Shown here one piece after another: positions 7,438-16,511 of a stretch of DNA of 46,679 nt. The translations under genes were made by a program, and so were the position numbers. Source of the stretch: Phycisphaerales bacterium. GTDB taxonomy: Bacteria; Planctomycetota; Phycisphaerae; UBA1845. The first letter of the stretch is position 1. Each line of letters starts with the position of its first letter. The notes below the pieces were generated by a model. That model saw only the letters and a program-made list of their open reading frames with translations. It did no database searches and was not told where the DNA came from. The stretch is from NCBI GenBank assembly GCA_013140575.1, contig JABFSN010000078.1:1-46679 (forward strand), written 5' to 3'.

Positions 7438-8667
7438 ATGAATCACGGGTGTGCTGCGAATCGAACCTCCGCCGGTATCGTCGGCATTCGTCGATGGGGT
7501 CGGCGGAGCAGCCTGATGTTCATCCTGCTGCTGGCCGGTTGCATCGAGAACCCGCCCGTGCCGGTCGATCCGTTGGCCGTCAACGCCGGCGCCGACCGGT
7601 CGGCCACCATCGACGAATCATTGACGCTGACGGCTGCGGCGTCGGGTGGCACGGAGCCGTATCAGTATCGGTGGATGATTGACGATGTGCCGGCCGGCGA
7701 CGAGATCGGGGAGATTCCCGACAATCTGCAGGCCGAGATCGAAACGCTGCCGTTCATTACCGGGCGATACGTGTACCGCGTCGTCGTCACCGATGCCGTC
7801 GGGGCGACGGACGACGATTTTGTGGCCATTGATGTCGCGGCCACGTTCGAGGTGACCGTCAGCCGCGTCGACGACGGTCCGACGCCGCCGGGCACCAACG
7901 TGCCGGTGACGCTGGAGGCCGACGTCACCACGTCGCGGGCGGTGACCTACGCATGGCGTGTCACGCAGGGTTCGGGCGTGGCCATTGAAGACGAGACGTC
8001 ATCCGCAACCGGCGCGGTGGCGTGCGCTCCGGGCGAGGTGACCATTGAAGTCGAGGCGACCGACCAGTCCAACGGCGAGACCGCGGTCGGATCGATCACG
8101 TTTGATGTGGCGTCGGGCGATCGGCCGCGGGTGGCGATGACCATCGCATCGGACGCGGCGGGCGTGTCCGGTGAAGTAGTGTTCGAGCTATATTCCAATG
8201 CCGCGCCGCTGACGGTGGCCAATCTGTTGCAGTACATCGACGCGGGATTCTACGACGGCGTGTTGTGGCACCGCGTATCGCGCAGTCCGGACGAAACCCC
8301 GTTCGTCGTGCAGATGGGCGGTTTCACGCGCGACGGCGAGTTTTTGGCCGTGAAGGAGCCGCCATTCGATCCGGTGGCGGGCGAGCCGGACAACGGATTC
8401 AGCAATCTGCCGGGGACCATCGCCATGGCGTTGCGCGGCGGCGATCCTGATTCGGGAACCAGTCAGGTGTTCGTGAATCTGGCGGACAATTCGTTTCTCG
8501 ATCCGACGTTTACCGTCTTCGGCCAGGTGGTCGCGGGAATGGACATTTTAGAAGCCATGGCCCAACTGGAGACGGGATCGGCCGATCTCGACGTCGGCGG
8601 AACCCTGACCGAGGTGCCGACGACGGATGTGGTGATTGAACGGTTTACGTGCGCGTTCGGTCAATAA
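7438..8667 (+). CDS. Lipoprotein with PKD-like region and cyclophilin-type peptidyl-prolyl isomerase domain
   Basis: The 409-aa protein has a long basic N-terminus, a hydrophobic stretch and a lipobox (MFILLLAGC), so it should be lipid-anchored. Residues about 40-220 form two PKD/Ig-like beta domains (VNAGADRSATIDESLTLTA; GATDDDFVAIDVAATFEV). From about residue 225 a cyclophilin domain follows, with FYDGVLWHRV, FVVQMGG and GTIAMALRGGDPDSGTSQVFV...LDPTFTVFGQV, covering the Arg, Phe and Gln positions used for catalysis. It probably assists protein folding at the cell surface or in the periplasm. An alternative in-frame ATG lies at 7411. The gene is 28 bases upstream of prfB and may share its transcript. 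Confidence 0.85.
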   Translation: MNHGCAANRTSAGIVGIRRWGRRSSLMFILLLAGCIENPPVPVDPLAVNAGADRSATIDESLTLTAAASGGTEPYQYRWMIDDVPAGDEIGEIPDNLQAEIETLPFITGRYVYRVVVTDAVGATDDDFVAIDVAATFEVTVSRVDDGPTPPGTNVPVTLEADVTTSRAVTYAWRVTQGSGVAIEDETSSATGAVACAPGEVTIEVEATDQSNGETAVGSITFDVASGDRPRVAMTIASDAAGVSGEVVFELYSNAAPLTVANLLQYIDAGFYDGVLWHRVSRSPDETPFVVQMGGFTRDGEFLAVKEPPFDPVAGEPDNGFSNLPGTIAMALRGGDPDSGTSQVFVNLADNSFLDPTFTVFGQVVAGMDILEAMAQLETGSADLDVGGTLTEVPTTDVVIERFTCAFGQ

Positions 8668-8695
8668 CACCGGGCGCCATGAATGGAGTTGGTTG

Positions 8696-9821
<1,126 letters not shown>

Positions 9822-10177
9822 TGGCCGAACGCGGACGAGTTCTCGAGTGGCGACACATGCCACGGAACCCCGAACGCAATTCCGGGGCCGATCGTGAACG
9901 GGGTTACGTCTGTTGCGATTGGCGACGCCGGTTCCTCGCGGTGCGCCACTTGCGTGGCGGGTTCTGATCAACACGTCCGATCCGAAAATTAGGACGCGGT
10001 GGGCCAGGGGCACGACGCGAGTTGGTTCTCGCGACGATATAGGGCATTTTGAGGCCCGATAAGGCGTGAAAATTAAGTTGCCTTGGGCGCGTCCGGAATC
10101 ATAGAATTGAGGACAGGGGCGGATCGACCCGGGGCGGCTTCCGGAACGGGGGTCGTCCACGTCGGGGACGGGGGACG
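9822..10177. promoter_or_regulatory. Gene-free stretch with a possible promoter at 10078-10107
   Basis: No gene is supportable here. TTGCCT (10078-10083) and TAGAAT (10102-10107), 18 bases apart, form a plausible sigma70-type promoter for the gene starting at 10178. Several short GC-rich inverted repeats occur downstream of prfB, none followed by a T run. Confidence 0.35.
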
Positions 10178-10738
10178 ATGTACGCAAACTACCGAAGACA
10201 TCCGCTGCACCGGCTGTTCGCCGGATTGACCGAGGACGCGTTCTACGCCCAGGTGGGCGTGTGCGATCCGCGCGTGGTCGAGTACCTGGTCGTGCTTCTC
10301 CTTGAGTTCGTGCACGTCGATCGGCTTTACAAACTGCGCGACCCACGCGGCCGACGGATCGAATCGCTGACGGAGATGCTGTCCGTCGACCGGCGCGATC
10401 TTCAGGAACGGTCGGGCCTGACCGAGGGTGAACTGCATCGGTACCTGGGCGACTTTTCGTTATTTTGGAGCGGCGTTTTTCCCGAGGGGATGCGATACCA
10501 ACCGGGGGGCGTTCATCCGGATCGGTTGCTGGACGTGGTCGATCGGGGCAAGGAATCGTACGCCATCGCGTCGCGATTTCATGACGAGGATTCCGATCCG
10601 CCGGGGTCGCTGTTCAAGCGGCTGAGCGCGGAATTCGAGTTGTGCGTTCATGGTTTGGGGCTGGTGCGGCAGGGCTGGGAACGCCGCGAGCGGCGGGACG
10701 GCGGCACGCCCGGCGAGCGGGGCGAGCTGTTGTACTGA
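10178..10738 (+). CDS. Conserved hypothetical protein, 186 aa
   Basis: The soluble protein begins MYANYRRHPLHRLFAGLTEDAFY and has a mainly helical pattern. The segment HRYLGDFSLFWSGVFPEGM resembles one that I recall from uncharacterised bacterial proteins; no function is attached to it. No signal peptide or membrane helix is visible, and the C-terminus is rich in Arg and Gly. A possible promoter lies about 70 bases upstream. It stands alone between prfB and the tRNA gene on the same strand. I do not recognise a catalytic motif. Confidence 0.7.
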   Translation: MYANYRRHPLHRLFAGLTEDAFYAQVGVCDPRVVEYLVVLLLEFVHVDRLYKLRDPRGRRIESLTEMLSVDRRDLQERSGLTEGELHRYLGDFSLFWSGVFPEGMRYQPGGVHPDRLLDVVDRGKESYAIASRFHDEDSDPPGSLFKRLSAEFELCVHGLGLVRQGWERRERRDGGTPGERGELLY

Positions 10739-10895
10739 GTCGCGCAAGCGCTGCGGTCGGGACGAGGCCAGCAACTCGAACCGCGGACGCAAGCGAAGGC
10801 ACGAGCATTGCGGGCCGGATTTGACGCGCCCGGCGGACCTGTTACATTTCCATGCGGCACCCGGCGAACAGCAAAGCGCCGGCGATTGTACCGGA

Positions 10896-10968
10896 TCCCC
10901 GATAGCTCAATCGGTAGAGCGAGCGGCTGTTAACCGCTAGGTCGTAGGTTCGAGTCCTACTCGGGGAG
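10896..10968 (+). tRNA. tRNA-Asn (anticodon GTT)
   Basis: The full cloverleaf can be drawn: acceptor TCCCCGA/TCGGGGA, D arm GCTC/GAGC, anticodon stem AGCGG/CCGCT with loop CTGTTAA, and T arm GTAGG/CCTAC with loop TTCGAGT. The anticodon GTT reads Asn codons. Discriminator base G; CCA is not encoded. It sits at the left border of the accessory region. Confidence 0.96.
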
Positions 10969-11183
10969 ATCAACGATCGGTAGCGTATCTGGCGACCGAC
11001 GAGTTTACACGGGATTCCGGGCCAGAGAGCGGCCGGGGTCGTTCGCCTTAACGCGAGGATTGGCAGGGGTTTACGGATGCGGACGGAGCCGCCCGACCCG
11101 CGAGAGAGCGAGAATCAGAACCGGCCCGGCGCTGGCCGGACGCTCGGGAGCGGCTTTCGGCCCCCGCGCTCTCCGTTTCTCTC

Positions 11184-11228
11184 GTTAACAGCCGACCGTC
11201 CTGTTAACTCGCACCAGGCGGTTAACAG
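11184..11228. repeat. Three GTTAAC-centred repeats resembling the tRNA-Asn anticodon arm
   Basis: GTTAAC occurs at 11184, 11203 and 11221, spaced 19 and 18 bases. The first (GTTAACAGCCG) and third (GCGGTTAACAG) are exact 11-base reverse complements of parts of the tRNA-Asn anticodon arm. They may be recombination-site remnants or operators. The rest of 10969-11382 holds no gene that I can support. Confidence 0.4.
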
Positions 11229-11382
11229 AAAGAGACCGAGCCCGACCGGCCCCGGTTGCCTTCCGTCGCGGCATTGATACTTGCTCTCCGCGGTACGCTC
11301 GACATTCCGCCGGGGCGACGTAAACTGCGTGGGCTCACATGCGCGGTTTGATGCTGAAGCGCTCACGCACGAGAGAAGAATA

Positions 11383-11985
11383 GTGCCAGAGTCGATCATC
11401 TGCCCGATTCCGCCGTCGCCGGCGAAGGTTCTCGTCACCGGGGCCTTTCCCACAGGGAAAACTACCCTCTGCCGGCAACTCAAGAGCCTCCTCGAGCAGA
11501 ACGAAATCGCCGTGGCCCTCGTGAGCGAGGTACCTCGTCGTTGCCCTCTGCCACTGAATCGCGATCAAACCCCACTGGCTTCGGCGTGGCTCATCGGGGA
11601 GCAGATTCGTGCCGAGGCCGAAGCGGCGACGATCGGGACACCCGACGTGGTCGTTTGCGACCGCGGCCTACCGGACATTATCTCGCACACCTTTGTGCTG
11701 CGCGAGGATAATCCCAACTGGGCAGCGGCGATCGATCTGCTCGTGGAAATGTCCGTGTCATGGTGCCGAACGTACACCGCAGTCTGGTGGGCTCGGGCGG
11801 CTCCATGCCTTCCCATCGAAGCGGATGGAGTGAGGTTGGCCGACAAGGACTTCCAGCGCACGCCAGAATCTTCGCTGAAGCTCGCCCTTGGAATGCTCGG
11901 CATTGCTCATCAGGAGCTCCCGTCACAGACCAATGCACGCGTTTCGTTAATCGCCGATCGCATCCGCAGCCTGGTGCGACGCTGA
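11383..11985 (+). CDS. NadR/AAA_28-like P-loop NTPase
   Basis: The 200-aa protein, read from GTG at 11383 behind AGAGAAG, begins VPESIICPIPPSPAK. It has a Walker A GAFPTGKTT at residues 20-28, a hydrophobic strand ending in D (DVVVCDRGLPDI), and the lid-like segment LPIEADGVR...DFQRTPES that I associate with NadR-type and AAA_28 kinase-like ATPases. These are small soluble NTPases related to nucleotide and nucleoside kinases. It is the first of three tightly packed genes (13 bases to the next). A longer frame from TTG at 11281 adds residues with no family likeness. The substrate is unknown; it may make or prime a nucleotide or energise the partners. Confidence 0.75.
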   Translation: MPESIICPIPPSPAKVLVTGAFPTGKTTLCRQLKSLLEQNEIAVALVSEVPRRCPLPLNRDQTPLASAWLIGEQIRAEAEAATIGTPDVVVCDRGLPDIISHTFVLREDNPNWAAAIDLLVEMSVSWCRTYTAVWWARAAPCLPIEADGVRLADKDFQRTPESSLKLALGMLGIAHQELPSQTNARVSLIADRIRSLVRR

Positions 11986-11998
11986 TCAAAGGTACTCA

Positions 11999-12874
11999 AT
12001 GGCCATCATGTTACCGCTTCAGGCTGCCCTCGGCCGACCACCGCACGAAGCCACTGTCGCCGCCCGCATATGCTGCTACCATAACGAGCCTTACAGGAAG
12101 ATCGCTTGGCAGATTACCAATCGCTGCCATCTGCGATGTCCTTATTGTTTCACCCCCGAACGTGATTCTCGGGACCTGACATACGAGGCGTGTGTGCGCC
12201 TTCTGAACTCACTTCGGACGCTGTTTCCACATAAGGACAGACTGCTCTTTGCGGGCCGCGAGCCGCTCCTGCATGATTCGATTCTTAACGTTTTGTCACA
12301 TGCCAACACGCTCGGGTATCGCTGTTCACTCTCTACAAGCGGCGAGCTACTAAACGCGAACACCGTCGAGGAGCTTTGTAATCGCGGCCTGCAAAAGGTC
12401 AACGTAACCGTGAACGCTGCAGATTCCTCCGCTCACGCTGCCTCTCGGCCCGGTGGCCGCCTCGCACGAGTTCTGGACGGTATCCGCTTTGTTCGGGCTA
12501 CAGGGATGATCCTCAAAGTGAATGTAACGCTAGTGGACAAAGCAGCAACCGATTTAACTGACACACTACGTCTGCTCGCCGAACTCGACGTACGACGAGT
12601 GAGCGTTAGTTTCCTTCATCCGGCGGGACCGAAGCGCGGCATGGGCCCGGCATTCACACACGAAGCGCTTCACGCAATCCAAGCGGCCGCGTCTCGTGCC
12701 CAACTGCCCTTGGCCCACATTCATGTGATTGCGCCACCCGAGCACGGGCCGTGCTCCAACCACGACATGTGTCCAGCGAGCAGAGGTCTCGTAGCGGTTC
12801 TCCCCGATGGCACAATAACCCAATGTAACATATTTCCCTTTGCGTTCCCATCTCATGGAGTTCCCCATGAATAA
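11999..12874 (+). CDS. Radical SAM protein with C-terminal Cys cluster
   Basis: The 291-aa enzyme has the radical SAM CxxxCxxC motif as CHLRCPYC (C43, C47, C50) for the SAM-binding [4Fe-4S] cluster. The SAM-binding GGE motif appears as AGREPLL. A partial TIM barrel follows (KVNVTVNAAD; LKVNVTLVDK; RRVSVSFLHPAGPKRG). The C-terminus has C252, C258 and C276 in a pattern C...CPAS...LPDGTITQC, like a short SPASM or twitch domain that binds an auxiliary cluster. Such enzymes often modify peptides or proteins; others act on small molecules. AAAGG precedes the ATG. Its stop overlaps the start of the next gene, so the two are translationally coupled. Confidence 0.85.
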   Translation: MAIMLPLQAALGRPPHEATVAARICCYHNEPYRKIAWQITNRCHLRCPYCFTPERDSRDLTYEACVRLLNSLRTLFPHKDRLLFAGREPLLHDSILNVLSHANTLGYRCSLSTSGELLNANTVEELCNRGLQKVNVTVNAADSSAHAASRPGGRLARVLDGIRFVRATGMILKVNVTLVDKAATDLTDTLRLLAELDVRRVSVSFLHPAGPKRGMGPAFTHEALHAIQAAASRAQLPLAHIHVIAPPEHGPCSNHDMCPASRGLVAVLPDGTITQCNIFPFAFPSHGVPHE

Positions 12875-14906
12875 TCTTGATCGTTGGATTGCAACCATAG
12901 AGGAAATCGATTTTCTGCTTCCGCAGTGCGCATGCACGCTCGAGCGGTTCTATTCGCCTGTGCATGGCTTTCAGGCCAATCCCGAGGCTGGATCAACGAG
13001 CGCCATCAGCCATGCCATCTGCGTGGAAGCTTCCCTAGCCCTTGATGCCTCGGCCGGGCTTGATTACTTCTCCGATGCTGAACGGGTCCGGCAGCTCGAT
13101 CTCCTCATCCAGACGAAGCCGACGACTGGCAGAAACTCCACACATCCGGAGCGGCCTGTCGTCGAGTCATCACCATACGCCGCTAGTATTGTCCTTCCAG
13201 CATTGTCTGCTCTAAGTCCCTGGTCCAAGGACCTGCCTGATCCACTCTGCCGCCAGCTTGGCCTGCTGCTCGAACAGCTGAACAACGGGGCCACCGCCTA
13301 CGCAACCGTTGAGTACACCGGAGCCGTGGATGTACGGAGGCAGACACCGTTTCGGCATGCGTTGTTTCTGTACCGTCTGCGGCGAGCGTTCGCGGCGCTT
13401 GAAGCTTCCTGGCTGAAGGCCTTGTGCAAAGCGGCCGGACAAGGCGCACAAGTGGGCAAATTGCGCAAGGACCTGGGGCGACCGATAGAGCTGTTGAACA
13501 CAAAGCTGAAGGATGGTCTATACTATTTTCTTTCAATGTGCGACGCTATCCCAAACAACGAGGAGGACGCAGCTGAGTTGGGTTACTGTATATATGCCCT
13601 GCATCGATACACGAATTACAGAAACGATGTTGTTGCTGAGCACGCGTCGCACCTGGCCGCCAATACACTTTTCAAAGATGGTCGCGTTCCAAGGCTGCAG
13701 GTAGCGCTAAGAGACCCCATCCACAATATATCGGTATCGCCTATCGAGATTCTCACGCTCTTGTCCGTTCTACCTCATACACTGCGCACCTTCGACAGGG
13801 TCGCCAGCGCGTATCAGCGCGCGTATGACTGGGTTCGAGCTACGCAGCGGGCCGGTCTCTTTTCCGAGTCAGACGCTCCTGGCTGGATGGCTGAACCATG
13901 GCGCGGCGAGGGCAAGCCAGAGGCGTGGCTGAACGCCGGCGTGATTCAATTTCTCGTGGCATACCGCGCCCTACTGAGGCAAGTATGCGCAGAACGGGTG
14001 CTTGTTGAACTCAGAGCAGTCACGGCAAAGCCACAGCACTTATGGGATGATGTCATTGACTTCGATAGGTTCAAGGATGAGCTGGCGATCGGTTTTTTTG
14101 ACCCTATCCTGAAGGCTCTCGATCGCAGCGACGGCCTTCCGAAGAGCTCGATAATCCTCTATGGGCCGCCCGGTACGACGAAGACGTCGGTCGCTGCAGC
14201 TATCGCATGGAAGTTGAGATGGCCGTTCGTCGAAATTGGTCCCCACCTGTTTGCGGAAGATGGGGTTGAGGGGGTAATCCGAAAGGCGAAGACCGTATTC
14301 CGCAAACTAATGGTTTTGGAGAGATGCGTTATCTTGCTTGATGAGGTTGACGAGCTCGTACGGAGTCGAGACGCCGAGTACGAGAAGATTGGACGATTCA
14401 TCACTACGAGTGTTCTCCCGTGGCTTCAGCACCTGCGAAACAGGGCAAGACTGGTGCTGATCGTGGCCACAAACCACGTAGAGCGTTTCGATCCCGCGAT
14501 CAGGCGGCCGGGTCGGTTTGACTACGTTATTCCGATTGGCCCACCACGGCGTGCGGAACGGCGTGAGCGCCTAAAGTACTTCTCTCGGAAAGCTGGAATT
14601 GGAGACGAGAAACTGGCAACAGTTGTCGAGGACTTGGATCGTGCGATCGAGACCGCATGGAAGACCGAATGGCTGAAGACAAAGCTCGAGGGGGATCCGC
14701 CTGACCACGACATTGCCTGGCCGGCTACCATAGGGGAACTGAAATACCTGGTCGAGCACGCTGCTCGGGCCGGTGCGAGCAAAGAGACGGAGGCATTGGT
14801 TAATAGGGCGGCGCAGAACCCGCTGATTTCGCCGTCGGAGTGGACTCGGTTTGAGAAGGACACGATCCGCTACCGGTACCCGCCCCTTACGAGGGACGGT
14901 TATTAG
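12867..14906 (+). CDS. AAA+ ATPase with large helical N-terminal domain
   Basis: The 679-aa protein starts at the ATG at 12867 (MNNLDRWIATIEEIDFLL), behind GGAG, inside the last codons of the radical SAM gene. Residues 1 to about 400 are helical and repetitive (PYAASIVLPALSAL; GYCIYALHRYTNYRN; PEAWLNAGVIQFLVAYRALL), compatible with an alpha/alpha toroid like terpenoid cyclases, but I cannot assign a family. The C-terminal part is AAA+: Walker A GPPGTTKTS near residues 433-441 (the usual second Gly is Thr), Walker B VILLDEVDEL near 492, sensor 1 ATNH and RRPGRFDYVI. It may act as a remodelling partner of the modification enzyme. GC content is visibly lower than in the flanks. Confidence 0.85.
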   Translation: MNNLDRWIATIEEIDFLLPQCACTLERFYSPVHGFQANPEAGSTSAISHAICVEASLALDASAGLDYFSDAERVRQLDLLIQTKPTTGRNSTHPERPVVESSPYAASIVLPALSALSPWSKDLPDPLCRQLGLLLEQLNNGATAYATVEYTGAVDVRRQTPFRHALFLYRLRRAFAALEASWLKALCKAAGQGAQVGKLRKDLGRPIELLNTKLKDGLYYFLSMCDAIPNNEEDAAELGYCIYALHRYTNYRNDVVAEHASHLAANTLFKDGRVPRLQVALRDPIHNISVSPIEILTLLSVLPHTLRTFDRVASAYQRAYDWVRATQRAGLFSESDAPGWMAEPWRGEGKPEAWLNAGVIQFLVAYRALLRQVCAERVLVELRAVTAKPQHLWDDVIDFDRFKDELAIGFFDPILKALDRSDGLPKSSIILYGPPGTTKTSVAAAIAWKLRWPFVEIGPHLFAEDGVEGVIRKAKTVFRKLMVLERCVILLDEVDELVRSRDAEYEKIGRFITTSVLPWLQHLRNRARLVLIVATNHVERFDPAIRRPGRFDYVIPIGPPRRAERRERLKYFSRKAGIGDEKLATVVEDLDRAIETAWKTEWLKTKLEGDPPDHDIAWPATIGELKYLVEHAARAGASKETEALVNRAAQNPLISPSEWTRFEKDTIRYRYPPLTRDGY

Positions 14907-14957
14907 GGAGGCGGCAGGGGCAGTACGAGCATTCCATCACCACGGCCTCCACCAATC

Positions 14958-15050
14958 GGTTAACACTTCGCGTATATAACCAATAGGGGCCCGCACCCAC
15001 GGGCCAACTACCCGCCAGACGACACACCGGTCGCAAAGCGAAGGTCGTCG
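14958..15050 (+). promoter_or_regulatory. Candidate structured leader or recombination site, copy A
   Basis: It starts GGTTAACACTTCGCG and contains a hairpin GGCCCG-CACCCA-CGGGCC, then CGCCAGACGA and a second stem closing with GTCGTCG around a CGCAAAGCG mini-hairpin. It aligns nearly without gaps with copy B at 15525, and the first stem changes in both arms together. Only a short frame (ATG at 15102) follows this copy. It lies in the gene-free stretch 14907-15646. Confidence 0.45.
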
Positions 15051-15190
15051 TGGGCATCACCCGCGCCTGTCCCGAGGGCAGGCGAGCGGAGGTTCTGTGA
15101 TGGCCGTGCGACTCGGGGACTTCGTTCATACCGACCCGTGCGTTTCCAAATCATCGGGCAAAGACTGGTGCCCGTGAAAAGTAAACAGGA

Positions 15191-15214
15191 GCTGCCGCAC
15201 CCGCGTGCGGCAGC
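15191..15214. terminator. Perfect 10-bp hairpin, possible terminator
   Basis: GCTGCCGCAC, loop CCGC, GTGCGGCAGC. It is strong but lacks a following T run, so factor-independent termination is doubtful. It lies between the AAA+ gene and the recombinase operon. Confidence 0.35.
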
Positions 15215-15524
15215 GCCAATCCGTGCGTTACCGCGATCCCACATCTTTTCGGCCTTTCCGCTGGGCGGTCAGCAGGCTGGCTGTCCAGCAACCCGGCCTG
15301 TGGTTATCCCGCTGTTCGACAGGTTTTTGGGTGCAGAGGCAAAAGGTTTTTCAAATGAATACCCTCCTCTGGCAAAACCCCCGTGATGGATGAATCCGAT
15401 GCCGCAGGCACGGTGCGTGCGGCAATCGCCCTTCACGTCGGGTTCTTACGTGCGATTCGGCGAACCGACACCGATATTCGTCCTCGGCGTTCTGCCGTTG
15501 TAGTCGGCCAACCTGGAACCAGCC

Positions 15525-15622
15525 GGTTAACGGCTCGCGTATGTATCTCAATAGAGGCTTGTGCTGTCAAGCCTACCACTCGCCGGACGATTCGCTGGCC
15601 GCAGGGCGGAAGCCGTCGTCGG
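15525..15622 (+). promoter_or_regulatory. Candidate structured leader or recombination site, copy B
   Basis: It starts GGTTAACGGCTCGCG and contains the hairpin GGCTTG-TGCTGT-CAAGCC, then CGCCGGACGA and an outer stem around CGCAGGGCG, matching the architecture of copy A. It ends 25 bases before the first gene of the recombinase operon, where it could be a 5' leader or a binding site for the recombinase. Confidence 0.5.
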
Positions 15623-15646
15623 TATTGCCTCTTTGGAGCGATCCCG

Positions 15647-15928
15647 ATGGCCACGCGCCGCGACCTGTTCGATCCTGCCGATCCCGCCGACCTCCAACCT
15701 GAGCAGCGGCTGACCGAAGTTGCGGCGATTCTCGCGGCGGGTGTGATTCACATGCGCGAGCGGCGGGTGGCCACCGCGCCCAACGTCCGGCCGTGCCGGA
15801 ATGGGCGCGGAACGGACGAATCGGCCATGCGCCGGACGGCGGCATCGACGTCGAAGATTTCTCCGGAATCCGGCGAGATTCGCCTTGAGCTTTCCGACGA
15901 GCGTAGCCCTGATGGCCAGTGTGGTTAA
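15647..15928 (+). CDS. Small protein, first gene of the recombinase operon
   Basis: The 93-aa protein begins MATRRDLFDPADPADLQPEQR and continues LTEVAAILAAGVIHMRERR. The motif of Asp-Pro repeats followed by an EQRxxEVAAILAAGVxxxRxR helix is one I recall from small proteins encoded before DUF2924 genes in planctomycetes and some proteobacteria. GGAG lies eight bases upstream. After about residue 45 the sequence is low in recognisable structure (RNGRGTDESAMRRTAA). The function is unknown; the operon position suggests an accessory role in recombination. Confidence 0.7.
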   Translation: MATRRDLFDPADPADLQPEQRLTEVAAILAAGVIHMRERRVATAPNVRPCRNGRGTDESAMRRTAASTSKISPESGEIRLELSDERSPDGQCG

Positions 15929-15962
15929 CGCCTTGCGAGAGCGAGGGTTACGGAGAAGACGC

Positions 15963-16511
15963 ATGGCGCTGGAAATCGGCAAACAGATCGCGGTCCTCAA
16001 GCAAATGACCGTCCGGGAGCTGCGCGAGAAGTACGAGGAGGTCTTCGGCGAGCCGACGCGGGCCGGAAACCGGGACTTCCTGTTCAAGCGGATCGCGTGG
16101 CGGATTCAGTCGCTGGCCGAGGGCGACCTTTCGGAACGGGCACGACGGCGGGCGGATTTGCTGGCCCGCGATGCCGACCTGCGGACGACCGCCCCACGGA
16201 CGCCGATGGCTGCGACCAGCGACGACGGCGTACGAGACGCGAATCCGGCGGCGTCGCTTGCCGACGGGCGCATTCCGCCTCCGGGGACGGTCCTGACGCG
16301 CGTCTATCGCGGCCAGGCGTACCACGTTGTCGTCCGCCACGACGGGTTTGAATACGACGGCCAGATATTCCGGTCGCTGAGCGCCATCGCCAAACTGATT
16401 ACCGGCTCGCACTGGAACGGGTTGTTGTTTTTCAAGATCGCCAAGCCGAAGGCGGGCCGAGCCGCGAATATCACCAGCCCGAAGCGGCGGCAGGAGGCGA
16501 CGCATGGGTAG
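15963..16511 (+). CDS. DUF2924 domain protein
   Basis: The 182-aa protein begins MALEIGKQIAVLKQMTVRE behind GGAGAAG, 34 bases after the previous stop. It shows the DUF2924 hallmarks: LREKYEEVFGEPTRAGNRDFLFKRIAWRIQ, ERARRRADLLARDADLR, then RIPPPGTVLTRVYRGQAYHV, and the end FRSLSAIAKLITGSHWNGLLFF. The last part resembles a small DNA-binding fold also seen in recombinase-linked proteins. DUF2924 genes commonly precede serine recombinases, and this one overlaps the recombinase start by eight bases. The role is unknown; it probably modulates or targets the recombinase. An alternative start is the ATG at 15912. Confidence 0.88.
   Translation: MALEIGKQIAVLKQMTVRELREKYEEVFGEPTRAGNRDFLFKRIAWRIQSLAEGDLSERARRRADLLARDADLRTTAPRTPMAATSDDGVRDANPAASLADGRIPPPGTVLTRVYRGQAYHVVVRHDGFEYDGQIFRSLSAIAKLITGSHWNGLLFFKIAKPKAGRAANITSPKRRQEATHG

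Noticed and set aside
11999-12874. Prokaryotic viperin as the identity of the radical SAM protein
   Set aside because: The kinase-like neighbour prompted the idea, but the C-terminus has C-x5-C-x17-C as in SPASM/twitch domains and lacks viperin-like ends.
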